Source: Notospermus geniculatus (Eukaryota > Nemertea > Pilidiophora > Heteronemertea > Lineidae). Taken from it: 64,000 nt of DNA. The stretch is taken from assembly GCA_002633025.1 (NCBI GenBank), contig NMRB01000548.1:213711-277710 (forward strand), read 5' to 3'. Numbering within the stretch: position 1 is the stretch's first letter; every line of letters begins with the position of its first letter. A program made the translations under genes and the position numbers. A model generated the notes under the pieces. That model did no database searches, was not told where the DNA came from, and worked only from the letters and a program-made list of their open reading frames with translations. Positions 1-11,736 of the stretch are shown piece by piece.

Positions 1-38
1 AGGGAGGGAGGGAGGGAGGGAGGGAGGGAGGGAGGGAG
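1..38. repeat. (GGGA)n microsatellite
   Basis: Uninterrupted tetranucleotide repeat at the window edge. The next 140 bases up to the LTR show no gene. Confidence 0.95.
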
Positions 39-181
39 TCAAAACATATTGGCATGACACCAGGAGATAAAGATACAGACAGGATCACCTAGACCTCACA
101 GTAGACAAAACCGAAACTGACACATGTAAAACGCCACCACAAAACCAATCATCAGTCACTTTCAGGTTGGCAAGTTGTGAC

Positions 182-998
182 TGTCGCCGGTTTCATCTTG
201 AAACAGCGAAGTTTTTGGCGCCCTTTTTTGGGATTCGCGCCATTGCCTGGTCACGTGGTGACGCCATGCTCTAGGTCACGTGGTGACGCTATTGTTTCGT
301 GCTTTTGCCAGACTCGTTTTGAGAGGCTGAGTCGTAGTCAGGGCTCAGCCCTCTTTAGATCTCAAATTTCTCACCGTCTAGATAGGCAATTGACGGAGGC
401 AACGGAGGTAAATGAATTATGAATATGTATAGACTGCACTGAATACTAAGATAGGAATCTTGCAGGCCTAAAGTGGGCACAGTAGGTGTGATATTGATGC
501 GTGTCAGCGCAAGCCTAAAACGAGCTGATTTCTAAATGTAACGACAGGTGGCAGCACTGCATAGCGGAAGTGACAGAAATATTGTAAACAAGAAGAACCG
601 AGTTTCTAGAGAGATTCTGTGCACTTTATTGAGATTGCAATAGAACCCAAGGACATTTATTTGCTCTGTACCTAGGCCCAGTCAAGGTAATAATATATGG
701 ATGTAATAAATTAGGCTAGCAGTCATGTCAAAATTTCTGGTATTTCTCTAAAATAGGCTACGGGTCATGCCCAAATTTTCCTTTGCTAGTTACTCTTCCC
801 TAGGCTTCTGTAGGCTTTCTCATCCTTCCCTCTGACTCTGTAGTTCTGGTATCTGGCTGTGTTGCATTTTCTTATGTTTGTCAAATTTTATACTTTCAGT
901 TATTACGTGATCTGTGGAGCCAATAAAAGCGAGAGGTTCAAGAGATGTCGTTAATGTTTATTGGGCTAACGCCGCCACAGTAATAACTCCGAGCCAAC
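182..998 (+). repeat. 5' LTR of BEL/Pao element
   Basis: The shared block starts with TGTCGCC at 182 and at 7111. I place the end at ACA just before the gag ATG (TGT...ACA ends). An earlier end at the CCACA near 978 is also possible. TGGATGCCGAGA directly after it may be the primer-binding site overlapping the first codons, but I could not match it to a tRNA. Confidence 0.8.
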
Positions 999-999
999 A

Positions 1000-3900
1000 A
1001 TGGATGCCGAGAGCCACCCGTTCCAGCTCCTCCTACAGGTGGCAGAGAGTGAACGTCGTCGACATCGTCAAGCTACCAACCAGTCAACCGGGTGTTCCCC
1101 TGAGCTGCATGAACCCGACTACGATATCGAAGATTACGTTCACGATGAAGATAAGGACAATAGCGATATTGGAACTCCTCCGGGTCAGACCACCACTGAC
1201 CTGGGGCCAACTGAAGTTGTTAATGACAAATATGGTGCAAGTGAACACAACCAGCAGGGAGGTGCAAGTGTACAGCCCTCCTTGGCTGACGCCTTAGTGA
1301 TGCTAGCCGATGTGATTACAAAGAAGGGAGACGGTCTCCCTAAAAAAGAGCCAGTGAAGTTCCATGGGGACATATTTGAATTCCCAGTTTGGCTGAATTC
1401 GTTCAAGGTCCTTGTGGAAGACAGGTACCCTGATGCTGCAGATCGCCTGTACTACCTAGGTCGCTACACAGCCGGTGAAGCCAAGGAAGCCATCAAAGGG
1501 CTGCTGCTCTTGAACAGCAGGGACGCCTACGCACGTGCCAAGGCCATATTGCAGGACCGCTTTGGCAACAAAGTTCGACTAGCTCAGAATTTCAGAGAGA
1601 AGTTGGCCAAATGGCCTCAAGTGAAGAATGGAAAATCACTCCGTGAATTCGCTGACTTCCTGAACCAGTGTGAAGGTGCCATGTCCACCCTTGGTCAGCT
1701 GTCTGTGTTGAATGATGCCCTGGAGCAAAACACGATACTTGAGAAGTTGCCGAGGAACGTACAGATTCGGTGGATCAAAATTGTTGACAGTTGGCAATAC
1801 GGGGATCCTGGGGACCAGCGTGAGGAACCAAGCGAAGAACACCCGCCATTCGCAAGACTATGTGAATTTATTGAAAAAGAGGCCAGAATTCTATGTAACC
1901 CCTTGCTCGATCGACAATCGCCTAATACTGGTACCAATTTCTCTAATCAAAACGCTAAACCTAAACGTGGTACACAGTCCGTTCCAAAGGAGCCTGGCGT
2001 CCGTAGTGTTTCTGCCTTTGCAATTAATTCTGCCGCTCCTGTTAGGCCCACTGATCCACAAGGTGAAGTACCCCCTAGCTTTGGTACCGGTAGTGGCAGT
2101 AGTTCTGGTAGCACTAGGGCACCTGTTGTTAAGGAATGTGTGGTGTGCCAACAGGCTCACTTACTTGAGTCCTGTGCGGTGTTCAAGGGTAAGTCTTTAG
2201 CTGAAAGGCTGGAGTTAGTGAAGGGCAAGGGTTTGTGCCTGGGGTGTTTTAAGCAGGGCCATAAGAAATTCCGATGCCAAAACAAGATGAAATGTGAGGT
2301 GTGTCAGTTGACACATCCCACCTTACTACATGATTACTCGCGCCAGTCTGCTGCGGCTAGTACCACACCGCGCACCGCAGATCAAAATGCTGTTGTGCGC
2401 TGCACTCAAACGCGTGATAGCAACAATTGCACCAACTCATTGATAGTGCCTGTCTCAATTCATCATAGGGACAATCCATTCGCGACCACTGTGGTGTATG
2501 CGCTCTTGGACAACCAAGCAAATGCGTGCCTAGTTTTGGACTCAGTACTAGATAAGCTTGATGTACATGGTGATACCGTGAAGGTGAAGATGACCACAGC
2601 CCTGGGCGAGGATATGGTCACATGCCAAAAGATAGACGGATTGGTGGTTAGAGGACTGCGTGAGTCGAGTGAAGTGAATCTGCCTGCAACCCTCTCCCGT
2701 GCCGGCCTGCCAGTAGATCCGAGCCAAATACCGAGACCGGAGACCGCCAGGAAGTGGAAACATCTTGAGAAGGTTGCTGAGCAGTTGACACCGTACTTGG
2801 ATTCTGTGGAAGTCGGAATCATAATTGGCAACAATTGTACACAGGCTATCAGACCGTTAGAAGTCGTGCCGGGGGACGAAACCGGTCCGTATGGTATCCG
2901 AACCACCTTGGGGTGGGGGGTAGTTGGTCAGGTGGGAGATTCTGGCGATCATTCCACTCCAGGCCACTTTGTGTACACCACTAGCGCCAAGGAGGTGAGT
3001 CCCAGCCAAGTTCTGGAGATGTTCCAGCTGGAGTTCAATGAGAGAGAAGCCGACAACCCTGATGCTAAGTTGTCGGTTAACGACAAGAAGTTTCTTCAGC
3101 TGATGGACGATGGGTTGCATGTTCGTGACGATGGACATTTTGAGTTGCCTCTTCCCATACCAGACGATGTCAGAATGCCTAACAACAGGCCCATGGTAGA
3201 GAAAAGACTCCGGCAACTGAAAGGAAGATTGTTAAAGAATCAGCAGTACAAGGACGACTACAAGACTTTCATGGATGGTCTGCTGGAACATGGTTTTGCT
3301 GAGAGAGTTCCCGCGGAAGAACTTGACAAAAATGATGGCAGGATCTGGTACATCCCACACCATGGGGTGTACCACCCACATAAGCCGGGAAAAATCCGCA
3401 TAGTTTTTGATTGTAGTGCAGAATACAATAGCGAGGTATTGAATAAGAGATTGCTGCCGGGTCCCGATATGACAAACAATCTTACTGGCGTGTTGTGTAG
3501 ATTCCGGAAGGGGCTAATAGCCTTTTCCTGTGACATAGAAGGTATGTTCCATCAGGTGGGGGTGAACAGAGAGCACAGAAACTTCCTTCGTTTCTTATGG
3601 TGGGAGAATGGCTGTCTCGAGAATCCACCTTGTGAATATAGGATGACCGTCCATCCTTTCGGTGCCACCTCGTCCCCCGCCTGTGTCAACTTTGCACTGA
3701 AAGCTGCTGCCAATGAATTGGAGGGTGAGTATGGCCAGGAAGCCGCCGACTATGTGAGAGATGATTTCTACGCCGACGATGGGCCCAAGTCCTTGGATAG
3801 CGTCGCTGAGACCATAGATCTCGTGAAGAATGCGACTGCATTGTGTCAAGCGAGAGGTTTTCGCCTGCACAAGGTGGTATCGAGTGAGAAATCCGTACTT

Positions 3901-6402
3901 GAAGCCGTCCCCGAGTCTGAGAGAGGGAAGAACGTGCAAAGTTTGGACTTGCGGTATGATGACCTGCCTATGGAGAGGACTTTAGGGATGGAATGGCACG
4001 TCCAGTCGGATAATTTCCAGTTCTCCATCAGTTTAAAAGATAAACCACTCACCCGCCGAGGCATCCTGTCAACGGTCTCTTCGATATTCGATCCCCTCGG
4101 TCTTGTCGCTCCCGTCCTTCTGAAGGGGAGATTGATCTTACAGGAATTGTGTCTACAGAAGGCCGACTGGGATGATCCCTTATCTGAAGACATCTGCATG
4201 AAATGGGAAAGATGGCGATTGGACTTGATTAAACTTGCACAAGCAAAGATCCCGAGATGCTACAAGTCAAGGGAACTTGGACCAGTCATACACACCGAAC
4301 TGCACTGTTTCTCAGATGCAAGTGAGACCGGATATGGCCAGTGCAGCTACCTCAAACAGGTGGATGACAAGGGAAGAGTAGAAACAGCATTGGTGATGTC
4401 AAAATCCAGAGTCCCTCCACCGAAGGCCATGACCATCCCCAGACTGGAGCTGACTGCTGCTGTGACAGCCGTGAAGGTTGGGAGCTTCTTGGAGAGGCAG
4501 CTGAAGATACCAGGAATGGAGTCCCTGTACCACACCGATAGTATGGTTGTATTGGGTTACATATCGAACGACACCAAGAGATTCCATGTATTTGTGGCGA
4601 ACAGAGTGCAGCAAATCAAGGATGTGACGTCACCAGACCAGTGGCAACACGTGAGCACTGAGAGTAACCCTGCGGACATAGCATCACGGGGTGCAAACGC
4701 CGAAGATCTTATCAACAGCAACCTATGGTGGAAGGGCCCAGAGTCTCTTCACAGCAGTGGGAACCCTGCTCCCTCAATGACAGAGAAGCCGATCCCATTA
4801 GCAGATAATGATCCCGAAGTGAAACGGTCCATTGCTGTGTATCAGGCTACAGTGAATCCAGCCACCAACTTTGCAAGCATGTCCGAGAGATTTGCCTACT
4901 TTTCTGACTGGTTCAGATTGAAGAGATCTGTCGCCCTGTGCCTGCGATACTTCAAGCTGTTGAAGAACCGTAGTAAGGTCGAAGGCTACATACCGGTTAC
5001 GGTCCAAGAGATGCAAGCGGCCCAGGACAGAATACTGATGATAACACAGGAACAAGCATTCCCAAGAGAAATCCAAAGCCTAAAGACAGAGATCAATCAC
5101 GTGGGCAAGGACAGTAGCCTTGTCCCCTTGGATCCATTCCTAGATGCCAAGTCTATCCTGAGAGTTGGAGGGAGACTCAAACATGCCAAAATGTCATCAT
5201 CAGTGAGACAGCCGATTCTACTTCCCCGTCATAGCCATGTCAGCAACTTGGTCATCGACTGGCACCACAGGTTAGAAGGGCATGCGGGACGTGGCATCAC
5301 TCTGAATAGTAGCAGGCAGGCCGGATTTTGGATAATTGGAGGTCGTGCCGCTGTAACCACCCACATAATGAAATGCGTTACCTGCCGCCGATTGCGAGGA
5401 AACCCGTGCGGCCAGAAGATGGCCGATCTGCCAGAGGACCGCATAGAACCCGCAGCTCCCTTCACGTACAGCGGGGCGGATTATTTTGGACCGTTCATAG
5501 TCAAGTCTGGGCGCAGCGACAAGAAACGTTGGGTAGCTCTATTCACATGTATGTCCTCGAGGGCTATTCATCTTGAAGTGTCACATAGCATGAATACTGA
5601 TTCGTTCATAAATGCTTATCGTCGATTCGCCTGCCGTAGGGGTCCAATTAGAAAACTGCGCTGCGACCGAGGAACCAACTTCATCGGGGGTCGAAACGAG
5701 ATTGCTTCCTCATTGGCTGAGATGGATCAGGACAAGATCTGTCGTGAACTGTTGAAGGACAATTGTGACTTCGTCAAGTTTGACATGAATGTTCCCAGTG
5801 CCAGCCACATGGGCGGGAGCTGGGAGAGAATGATTGGATGTGCCAGGAATGTATTGTCGGGCATTCTAGAGAAGCATGGGAACCGATTGGATGACGAACT
5901 CCTTCACACCCTCCTAGTCGAAGTAGAATTGATAGTCAACAGCCGCCCATTGACCTTTGTGGATACGAAGTCACCAGATTCCTTAGAGCCATTGTGTCCA
6001 AACCAACTGCTGACGCTCAAGTCGAAGGCAGTCATGCCTCTTCCTGGCACATTCGTGGAGAAAGACCTGTATTGTAGAAAACGATGGCGCGCCGTGCAGT
6101 ATTTAGCTAACCAGTTCTGGACGACGTGGCGCAGGGAGTTCCTGCCTACCTTGCAGCTCCGAAAGAAATGGTTAAAACCTCAGCGCAATCTCGCCGAAAA
6201 TGACGTTGTCTGTTTGATAGATGAGTCCTTGCCGCGATGCAGCTGGCCGCTCGCTCGCATATTGGAGGCCCGCGAAGGTAGTGATGGCCTAGTTAGAACC
6301 GTGAAACTGAGAGCCAGGGGTAGTGACCTTGAGCGCCCAATCCATAAGGTCATTGCCTTGGTGACTCGGGACGTCCCGGCCAAGGAGCCAAATCCTGCTT
6401 AG
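1000..6402 (+). CDS. BEL/Pao gag-pol polyprotein, 1800 aa
   Basis: Single uninterrupted frame. It holds a Gag region (DUF1759-like, about residues 90-300), then CCHC-type knuckles (CVVC near 378, CLGCFKQGH near 412, CEVC near 432). A retropepsin-like segment follows with LLDNQAN near 502, where the usual D-S/T-G triad is replaced, a variation I recall in Pao proteins. The reverse transcriptase has YADD at 924-927. RNase H shows DASETGYG near 1106. The integrase has an HHCC zinc region (about 1422-1464) and a DDE core with D in GADYFGPF, D in RCDRGTNF and E in WERMIG (about 1490-1612). A C-terminal DUF5641-like domain follows. The product would copy the element RNA and insert it into the genome. 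The absence of stops and the near-identical LTRs suggest it may still be competent. The ATG at 1000 directly follows the LTR. Confidence 0.95.
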   Translation: MDAESHPFQLLLQVAESERRRHRQATNQSTGCSPELHEPDYDIEDYVHDEDKDNSDIGTPPGQTTTDLGPTEVVNDKYGASEHNQQGGASVQPSLADALVMLADVITKKGDGLPKKEPVKFHGDIFEFPVWLNSFKVLVEDRYPDAADRLYYLGRYTAGEAKEAIKGLLLLNSRDAYARAKAILQDRFGNKVRLAQNFREKLAKWPQVKNGKSLREFADFLNQCEGAMSTLGQLSVLNDALEQNTILEKLPRNVQIRWIKIVDSWQYGDPGDQREEPSEEHPPFARLCEFIEKEARILCNPLLDRQSPNTGTNFSNQNAKPKRGTQSVPKEPGVRSVSAFAINSAAPVRPTDPQGEVPPSFGTGSGSSSGSTRAPVVKECVVCQQAHLLESCAVFKGKSLAERLELVKGKGLCLGCFKQGHKKFRCQNKMKCEVCQLTHPTLLHDYSRQSAAASTTPRTADQNAVVRCTQTRDSNNCTNSLIVPVSIHHRDNPFATTVVYALLDNQANACLVLDSVLDKLDVHGDTVKVKMTTALGEDMVTCQKIDGLVVRGLRESSEVNLPATLSRAGLPVDPSQIPRPETARKWKHLEKVAEQLTPYLDSVEVGIIIGNNCTQAIRPLEVVPGDETGPYGIRTTLGWGVVGQVGDSGDHSTPGHFVYTTSAKEVSPSQVLEMFQLEFNEREADNPDAKLSVNDKKFLQLMDDGLHVRDDGHFELPLPIPDDVRMPNNRPMVEKRLRQLKGRLLKNQQYKDDYKTFMDGLLEHGFAERVPAEELDKNDGRIWYIPHHGVYHPHKPGKIRIVFDCSAEYNSEVLNKRLLPGPDMTNNLTGVLCRFRKGLIAFSCDIEGMFHQVGVNREHRNFLRFLWWENGCLENPPCEYRMTVHPFGATSSPACVNFALKAAANELEGEYGQEAADYVRDDFYADDGPKSLDSVAETIDLVKNATALCQARGFRLHKVVSSEKSVLEAVPESERGKNVQSLDLRYDDLPMERTLGMEWHVQSDNFQFSISLKDKPLTRRGILSTVSSIFDPLGLVAPVLLKGRLILQELCLQKADWDDPLSEDICMKWERWRLDLIKLAQAKIPRCYKSRELGPVIHTELHCFSDASETGYGQCSYLKQVDDKGRVETALVMSKSRVPPPKAMTIPRLELTAAVTAVKVGSFLERQLKIPGMESLYHTDSMVVLGYISNDTKRFHVFVANRVQQIKDVTSPDQWQHVSTESNPADIASRGANAEDLINSNLWWKGPESLHSSGNPAPSMTEKPIPLADNDPEVKRSIAVYQATVNPATNFASMSERFAYFSDWFRLKRSVALCLRYFKLLKNRSKVEGYIPVTVQEMQAAQDRILMITQEQAFPREIQSLKTEINHVGKDSSLVPLDPFLDAKSILRVGGRLKHAKMSSSVRQPILLPRHSHVSNLVIDWHHRLEGHAGRGITLNSSRQAGFWIIGGRAAVTTHIMKCVTCRRLRGNPCGQKMADLPEDRIEPAAPFTYSGADYFGPFIVKSGRSDKKRWVALFTCMSSRAIHLEVSHSMNTDSFINAYRRFACRRGPIRKLRCDRGTNFIGGRNEIASSLAEMDQDKICRELLKDNCDFVKFDMNVPSASHMGGSWERMIGCARNVLSGILEKHGNRLDDELLHTLLVEVELIVNSRPLTFVDTKSPDSLEPLCPNQLLTLKSKAVMPLPGTFVEKDLYCRKRWRAVQYLANQFWTTWRREFLPTLQLRKKWLKPQRNLAENDVVCLIDESLPRCSWPLARILEAREGSDGLVRTVKLRARGSDLERPIHKVIALVTRDVPAKEPNPA

Positions 6403-7110
6403 ATTGATATAGATAATTCCGGCGTTGAGGCAGTCCAGGCACAGATTCCTTGCCCAGAGGTGTTTTGAAGTCTGAAGATTATGCACATCTATGATCTTGT
6501 GATTTCATAACCCTCCGAACTCCTTGTCTTGTTGTGAATATGTTGATATTGTTGAATTTTTGGCAAACATGCCTTTTCTTTTGGAGGAACGTTTAGAATT
6601 GATTTTTAGGATTAACTGCTGTAGGTGTCTTTTGCCTATTAAGTGTTTTGTAACTGATACTAGGAGACTGTTCTTGGTCTTTGAATGGTCTAACTTGGAG
6701 ATTGAGAGTAGTAACATTAGAAATAAGATTAAGAAGATGAGTATTACTTAACCATTTTGTGGTGAACGGTTGTGCATTGCCTAAACGAGGTATAATACTG
6801 ATACAGGGTATGTTATGGTAGAAGGTTTAAAGTTGAACTGTTTATTTTTGATATCAATTTAAAGTCGACCTGTATGGTATTTTCAGCGAGCTTAAAGCCG
6901 TACTGTGTTCATTTTTTTACTGCCCAATGTGTTGTACGGAAGGTGTGTGTTCAGGAAATGTTAAAGTGTGGTCACTGCTGTTGTTTTTGCTGAGTTACTC
7001 TAGGGTTTTGCCGGATACCATAGGCCTATTTGTAGTTTCCATGGTTACCATGGTTTTGTTTGGAGTTACGTTTGTGTTTGTGTAAATTGATATGCAATTT
7101 AGGAGAGCCA
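6403..7110. other. 3' non-coding part of the BEL element
   Basis: Short overlapping frames only, none convincing. A purine tract (AGGAGAG, about 7101-7107) sits just before the 3' LTR and is the likely polypurine tract for plus-strand priming. Confidence 0.6.
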
Positions 7111-7929
7111 TGTCGCCGGTTTCATCTTGAAACAGCGAAGTTTTTGGCGCCCTTTTTTGGGATTCGCGCCATAGCCTGGTCACGTGGTGACGCCATGCTC
7201 TAGGTTTCGTGGTGACGCTATTGTTTCGTGCTTTTGCCAGACTCGTTTTGAGAGGCTGAGTCGTAGTCAGGGCTCAGCCCTCTTTAGATCTCAAATTTCA
7301 CTCACCGTCTAGATAGGCAATTGACGGAGGCAACGGAGGTAAATGAATTATGAATATGTATAGACTGCACTGAATACTAAGATAGGAATCTTGCAGGCCT
7401 AAAGTGGGCACAGTAGGTGTGATATTGATGCGTGTCAGCGCAAGCCTAAAACGAGCTGATTTCTAAATGTAACGACAGGTGGCAGCACTGCATAGCGGAA
7501 GTGACAGAAATATTGTAAACAAGAAGAACCGAGTTTCTAGAGAGATTCTGTGCACTTTATTGAGATTGCAATAGAACCCAAGGACATTTATTTGCTCTGT
7601 ACCTAGGCCCAGTCAAGGTAATAATATATGGATGTAATAAATTAGGCTAGCAGTCATGTCAAAATTTCTGGTATTTCTCTAAAATAGGCTACGGGTCATG
7701 CCCAAATTTTCCTTTGCTAGTTACTCTTCCCTAGGCTTCTGTAGGCTTTCTCATCCTTCCCTCTGACTCTGTAGTTCTGGTATCTGGCTGTGTTGCATTT
7801 TCTTATGTTTGTCAAATTTTATACTTTCAGTTATTACGTGATCTGTGGAGCCAATAAAAGCGAGAGGTTCAAGAGATGTCGTTAATGTTTATTGGGCTAA
7901 CGCCGCCACAGTAATAACTCCGAGCCAAC
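7111..7929 (+). repeat. 3' LTR of BEL/Pao element
   Basis: Copy of 182-998 with a 2-bp insertion (CTCACC read as CACTCACC) and a few substitutions. The similarity does not stop at the LTR end but continues into gag. Confidence 0.85.
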
Positions 7930-7930
7930 A

Positions 7931-8075
7931 ATGGATGCCGAGAGCCACCCGTTCCAGCTCCTCCTACAGGTGGCAGAGAGTGAACGTCGTCGACATCGTC
8001 AAGCTACCAACCAGTCAACCGGGTGTTCCCCTGAGCTGCATGAACCCGACTACGATATCGAAGATTACGTTCACG
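7931..8075 (+). pseudogene. Second, truncated BEL gag start
   Basis: These bases repeat the first about 146 bases of the gag frame at 1000 and are then cut by a single N at 8076, after which unrelated sequence begins. This is either a tandem LTR-sharing second copy or an assembly collapse/mis-join at the N. Only the N-terminal 48 codons are present. Confidence 0.85.
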
Positions 8076-8261
8076 NTGACCGAAATCACCCTTCATGAGC
8101 CTCATTTATAATTTTTAGTACAAAAAAATCCTACCGTGTACAACGGGCATTAGGCCTACACTGGTTTGGTAGTGGAGGGAGGGCACATAAAATGGTCCAC
8201 GACAGAGGGTATGGTGGGTACTGAAACAAAAAAAAGAATTGTTTAGGGGCATGGCGCCCAG

Positions 8262-8556
8262 GGGGTATTTGTATTTGTATTTGTATTTGTATTTGTATTT
8301 TCCGTCAGGGCCGACGCTATAGCATTATTGGCCGTGGTAAGTACGGAGGAGGCCATCACAAGCTACTCATGTTCCTCACTTGGATGGGGTATTTTACTTG
8401 CCCTTGCAAAGACACAAGGTACAAGGCACCACGGCTTACTGTCCCATGCGACGGACGTGAAGAGCCGGGAATGAAAATCCCATATGGCCGGGGCTGGATT
8501 CGAACCCGGGACCTGCCACTTGCTAAGCGGACGTGATAACCACTAGGCTATCAGGC
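8262..8556 (-). mobile_element. tRNA-derived SINE
   Basis: Read on the minus strand, the head at about 8556-8490 has an A box (TAGCCTAGTGGTTA) and a B box (GGTTCGAATCC) spaced as in a tRNA. A body of about 200 bp and a 3' tail of ACAAAT repeats (8269-8299) follow. This is standard tRNA-SINE structure. It is not a functional tRNA because no clean acceptor stem closes and unrelated sequence follows the B box. Confidence 0.85.
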
Positions 8557-10679
8557 TTTTTTAACCCCAGGGCAGTTCTTTTTTAACCCCAGGGGGTTAA
8601 AAAAGGTTAAAAAAGGCACAGTGGCGCCCCCTTTTACGCCAGTGTAAAAGGGCCTAGATGTAACACTGAATATGTTGAAAGTGAAAGAGAAGTCTGAATT
8701 AACATGATAAAAAATGGCCGTACAAAGAAAATGGCCCATACCATGAATATATAACACCATGAATATACAACTGAAATGGCCGAAATTTCCAGTTATTGTA
8801 TCCGATATAACAACTACTGCGTTCAATAAATCCTGAAATAAAAGCGATATTATGAAAATTCAGGTCTTTTCCAACAAAATGAGACCAATTTGGCTCACCT
8901 GGGCCTTAGGATAAGCGAGTTATGAGCTGTTGAACTTGGCATGATCAGGCCCCAAATCCTCTCTTTTCCCTGGCGTTGTGCCGGGTGATAAGTTCATATG
9001 ATCAACAAAAGGTGGCGCGGAAGACTGGAGCTTCGTGATTGGTTGCGGTCGGTTCTATTTTTAGGTTTTTACCACGTGGAAAGGTAAGTTTGTTTTGGTG
9101 TGTATATCAGGGTGACCATGGTGACGGAGACACCTGCTGAATTGATGATGCGCTAGGTCACTTGGCCACGAGCCAAAAGTGACCCAAGCAATTAGTTGCA
9201 TACAATGGATGAAAAACAATGGAAGATTGGTAGCAGCCCAGTGTGTCGAATCCATGTTTTTGCGCGAATATTTTGGAAAAGTTGCGAGATTCTGCGCAAC
9301 TGTCATCAATAGTGCGGTCAATTGGATTACACTATCCAAGGCTACAAACAAAAATTATTCGCTACGGGAGGTTTGAATCGGATGCTTTAGTCGAAATAAC
9401 AAGGATTAAGGGCGATTTTCCGGCGACAGATGTCAAAGCAGCATGTACTGTTGCATCACTACAGATTCGGAAGGATGGCTGGGGCTCTTTCTGTGTTCTT
9501 GGGATGGTGCAAGGTGCTCCGTTTTTGGTCTTTGAAGAAGATAAGCTGTATTGGGATGTCGTGGAATCGCAATTAGAAAAATTGTCCACGGAGCATACTT
9601 TCTGTACTGGTATCAAGAAGGATATCTATCACGCACAATGCAGGACACTTCGGTTCCTGCCGAAATACATGAAAGAGGATACTCATAGCTCGTGTTACAG
9701 GGCCTCAAAATGTGAACTATGGTATAAGGTTCGTGCAAAAGCTAGCAAGGACGAGCGGGAGATGATTTTAGCGGGTGATTGGTCGTGTACATTTTGTAAC
9801 ACAAGTTTTAGGAATGCTAGGAAGGCAGCGAAAAGAACTGCCAATTTTAGCCCGGGAACTGTTAAGAGAAGAGCAACTGCTCAATCCAACTACCCCGTGT
9901 CATTTCTGTCACCAAAAAGTGTGGTATCCAGATACAAAAACGTCAAGCAACTGCAAAGAAACGAGACCCGCTTGGTTCGATACTATAAAGAACGACTCAC
10001 ACAGGATTACACGGTGGAGCTTGACAGCGAACAGAGCGACGAACTTGCCACCTTCGTTAAGGAATTGTCCGATGAGTCCATCGATGAAGTTCTTGATGAT
10101 TCAGCCGCCTCAGCAGATTCCGAAAACATCGATAAAAAGGAAGCTATAAGAGCAGCATTTAAAGAGGATCAGAACAGAAATCGTAAGTAAAATAGGGGGC
10201 TGTGCCTTTATTTAGGCCTACTGGTGGGGGTTTTGTCCATGGTTTTAAAAGTCCTGCACACCCAAAAATACCAATGAAGTTCAAATAATAAAATGATGAT
10301 CACCTTATTACAAATATTTGAGGTAGACAGATAGAAAGGTAGGCCATTTATGACCTGTTGGTTGCAGGTCATGTTGACATAGGCCTGCACCATCATGCCT
10401 GCACTAAGTTTGTGGCCAGTAGGCCTAGTAGCAGTAAGCCTTGCTAATTTTGCCATCATGGTTTTCCAATAAGATGAATTGATAGGCCAGGGGCAGGGCA
10501 TTTGACCTCTCATTATATTCCTATTTTTCAACTAGTCATATAATTAAAAACATTTTAATAATATTCCCATTGCCCAAGCAACTTTTAAAAAAAATATATT
10601 TCTCTTCTTTTTCCAGGAGAAGGCAGCCATGGAAATAGATGGAGCATGACAACTTACAGGATAGGTATTTATATTTTTC

Positions 10680-10780
10680 TCAGTTTTCTAGAGTTTCAGA
10701 TTGTAAAGTTCCACTTGAAAAAGACCCCAGTTGGCGTCGAAAATTCGTGAATTCTGGAGATTGACTTCTTGCTTATTATC
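10680..10780 (+). repeat. Penelope-associated hairpin repeat, copy 1
   Basis: An AGACCCC...GGCGTC hairpin followed by GAAAATTCGTG. Near-identical to 42447-42540. Motifs of this shape (paired GACC/GGTC then GAAA) are common at Penelope-like element ends, and a GIY-YIG fragment lies 1 kb downstream in the same orientation. Assignment is by resemblance. Confidence 0.45.
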
Positions 10781-11736
10781 ATTTTGTGTGTCAATTTTGT
10801 GCTATTCTGTATCTAGGGTTATATTTTTCTCAACATAGAAACCCCAAAATATCAGTGTGTTCCCCTTCAAGTTGAACATTGCACAGAAACAAATCAGAAT
10901 GATTTTGACTTATCCTCAGTCTGGTAGGCTGAAAGCCCATTTATTCCTCAAACAGTCCTTTCAGGCTAAGGAATTGGGTAAGGTCAAAATGGTAAGGCCG
11001 CATTCCCCATTCTCACCTGGCACATTTGACTTTTCTGGGCTGTTGGTCTCAATGGTTTCACTGGAACAGTTTTTGAAGAAATGTCGTATTCTTCCCTATG
11101 AGGATGATGAGGATTATAAAACAATGTTAACTTACTTTCAATTGCAGAGAGCGTGCAGATTGGTGTAAACAATCTTTATTGAGGCAACTTTAATTCTTTT
11201 CAGCTCTCTCCATCTATTCACGGAGCCCAGCTTCTTATGAAGCAGTTAGAAGTTGGGGAGTATTCAACCTGCCATCAAAAAGCTCGCTAAAACAGTTCAC
11301 GACTGCTCTTCTTCATGATGAGGGACCGTACTTCGCATATTTGAAGGATCAGGCAGAAAAATATGTAGCCCTTCAGAAAGGGATGAAGGAAAAGGGTGAA
11401 CTAGTACCAAACAATGAAGGTGTTCTAATTCTGGATGAGGTGAAGGTGACTGGTAAGGTGGTGTGGAATAGCAAAAGTGGCAAGATTTCTGGATTGGCAA
11501 TGGACATGGAACAGTATACATCAGTGAAGGATATCTTTAGTGAAATAGAAGAGACTTCTACAAGGAAACCTGCCGAGTACTTCCTTCAATTTCTTTGGCG
11601 AGATTTATCATCTGGTTTTGACATCATCGGTCCCTACTATACATCAGCCAGGTCAATGAGTACTCAGTTCACTACAGCCTGCCTGCTTGATGCGATGCAT
11701 GCATTACAGATGTTCGGATTCCTGGTAAGTTTACTT

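Larger units (their letters stand above)
182..7929 (+). mobile_element. BEL/Pao LTR retrotransposon, apparently intact and young
   Basis: Two direct repeats of about 818 bp (182-998 and 7111-7929) flank one long gag-pol frame. The repeats differ only by a 2-bp indel and a few substitutions, which implies a recent insertion. Domain order (Gag, zinc knuckles, protease, RT, RNase H, integrase, C-terminal DUF5641-like region) is that of BEL/Pao. A target-site duplication cannot be tested on the right because the sequence continues into another gag start. Confidence 0.93.

Noticed and set aside
914-1297. 127-aa ORF overlapping the LTR/gag start
   Set aside because: Out-of-frame shadow of gag, repeated at 7845 only because the LTR is duplicated.
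8470-8556. Functional tRNA gene on the minus strand
   Set aside because: A and B boxes are present, but acceptor pairing fails and the sequence continues into a SINE body with a repeat tail.
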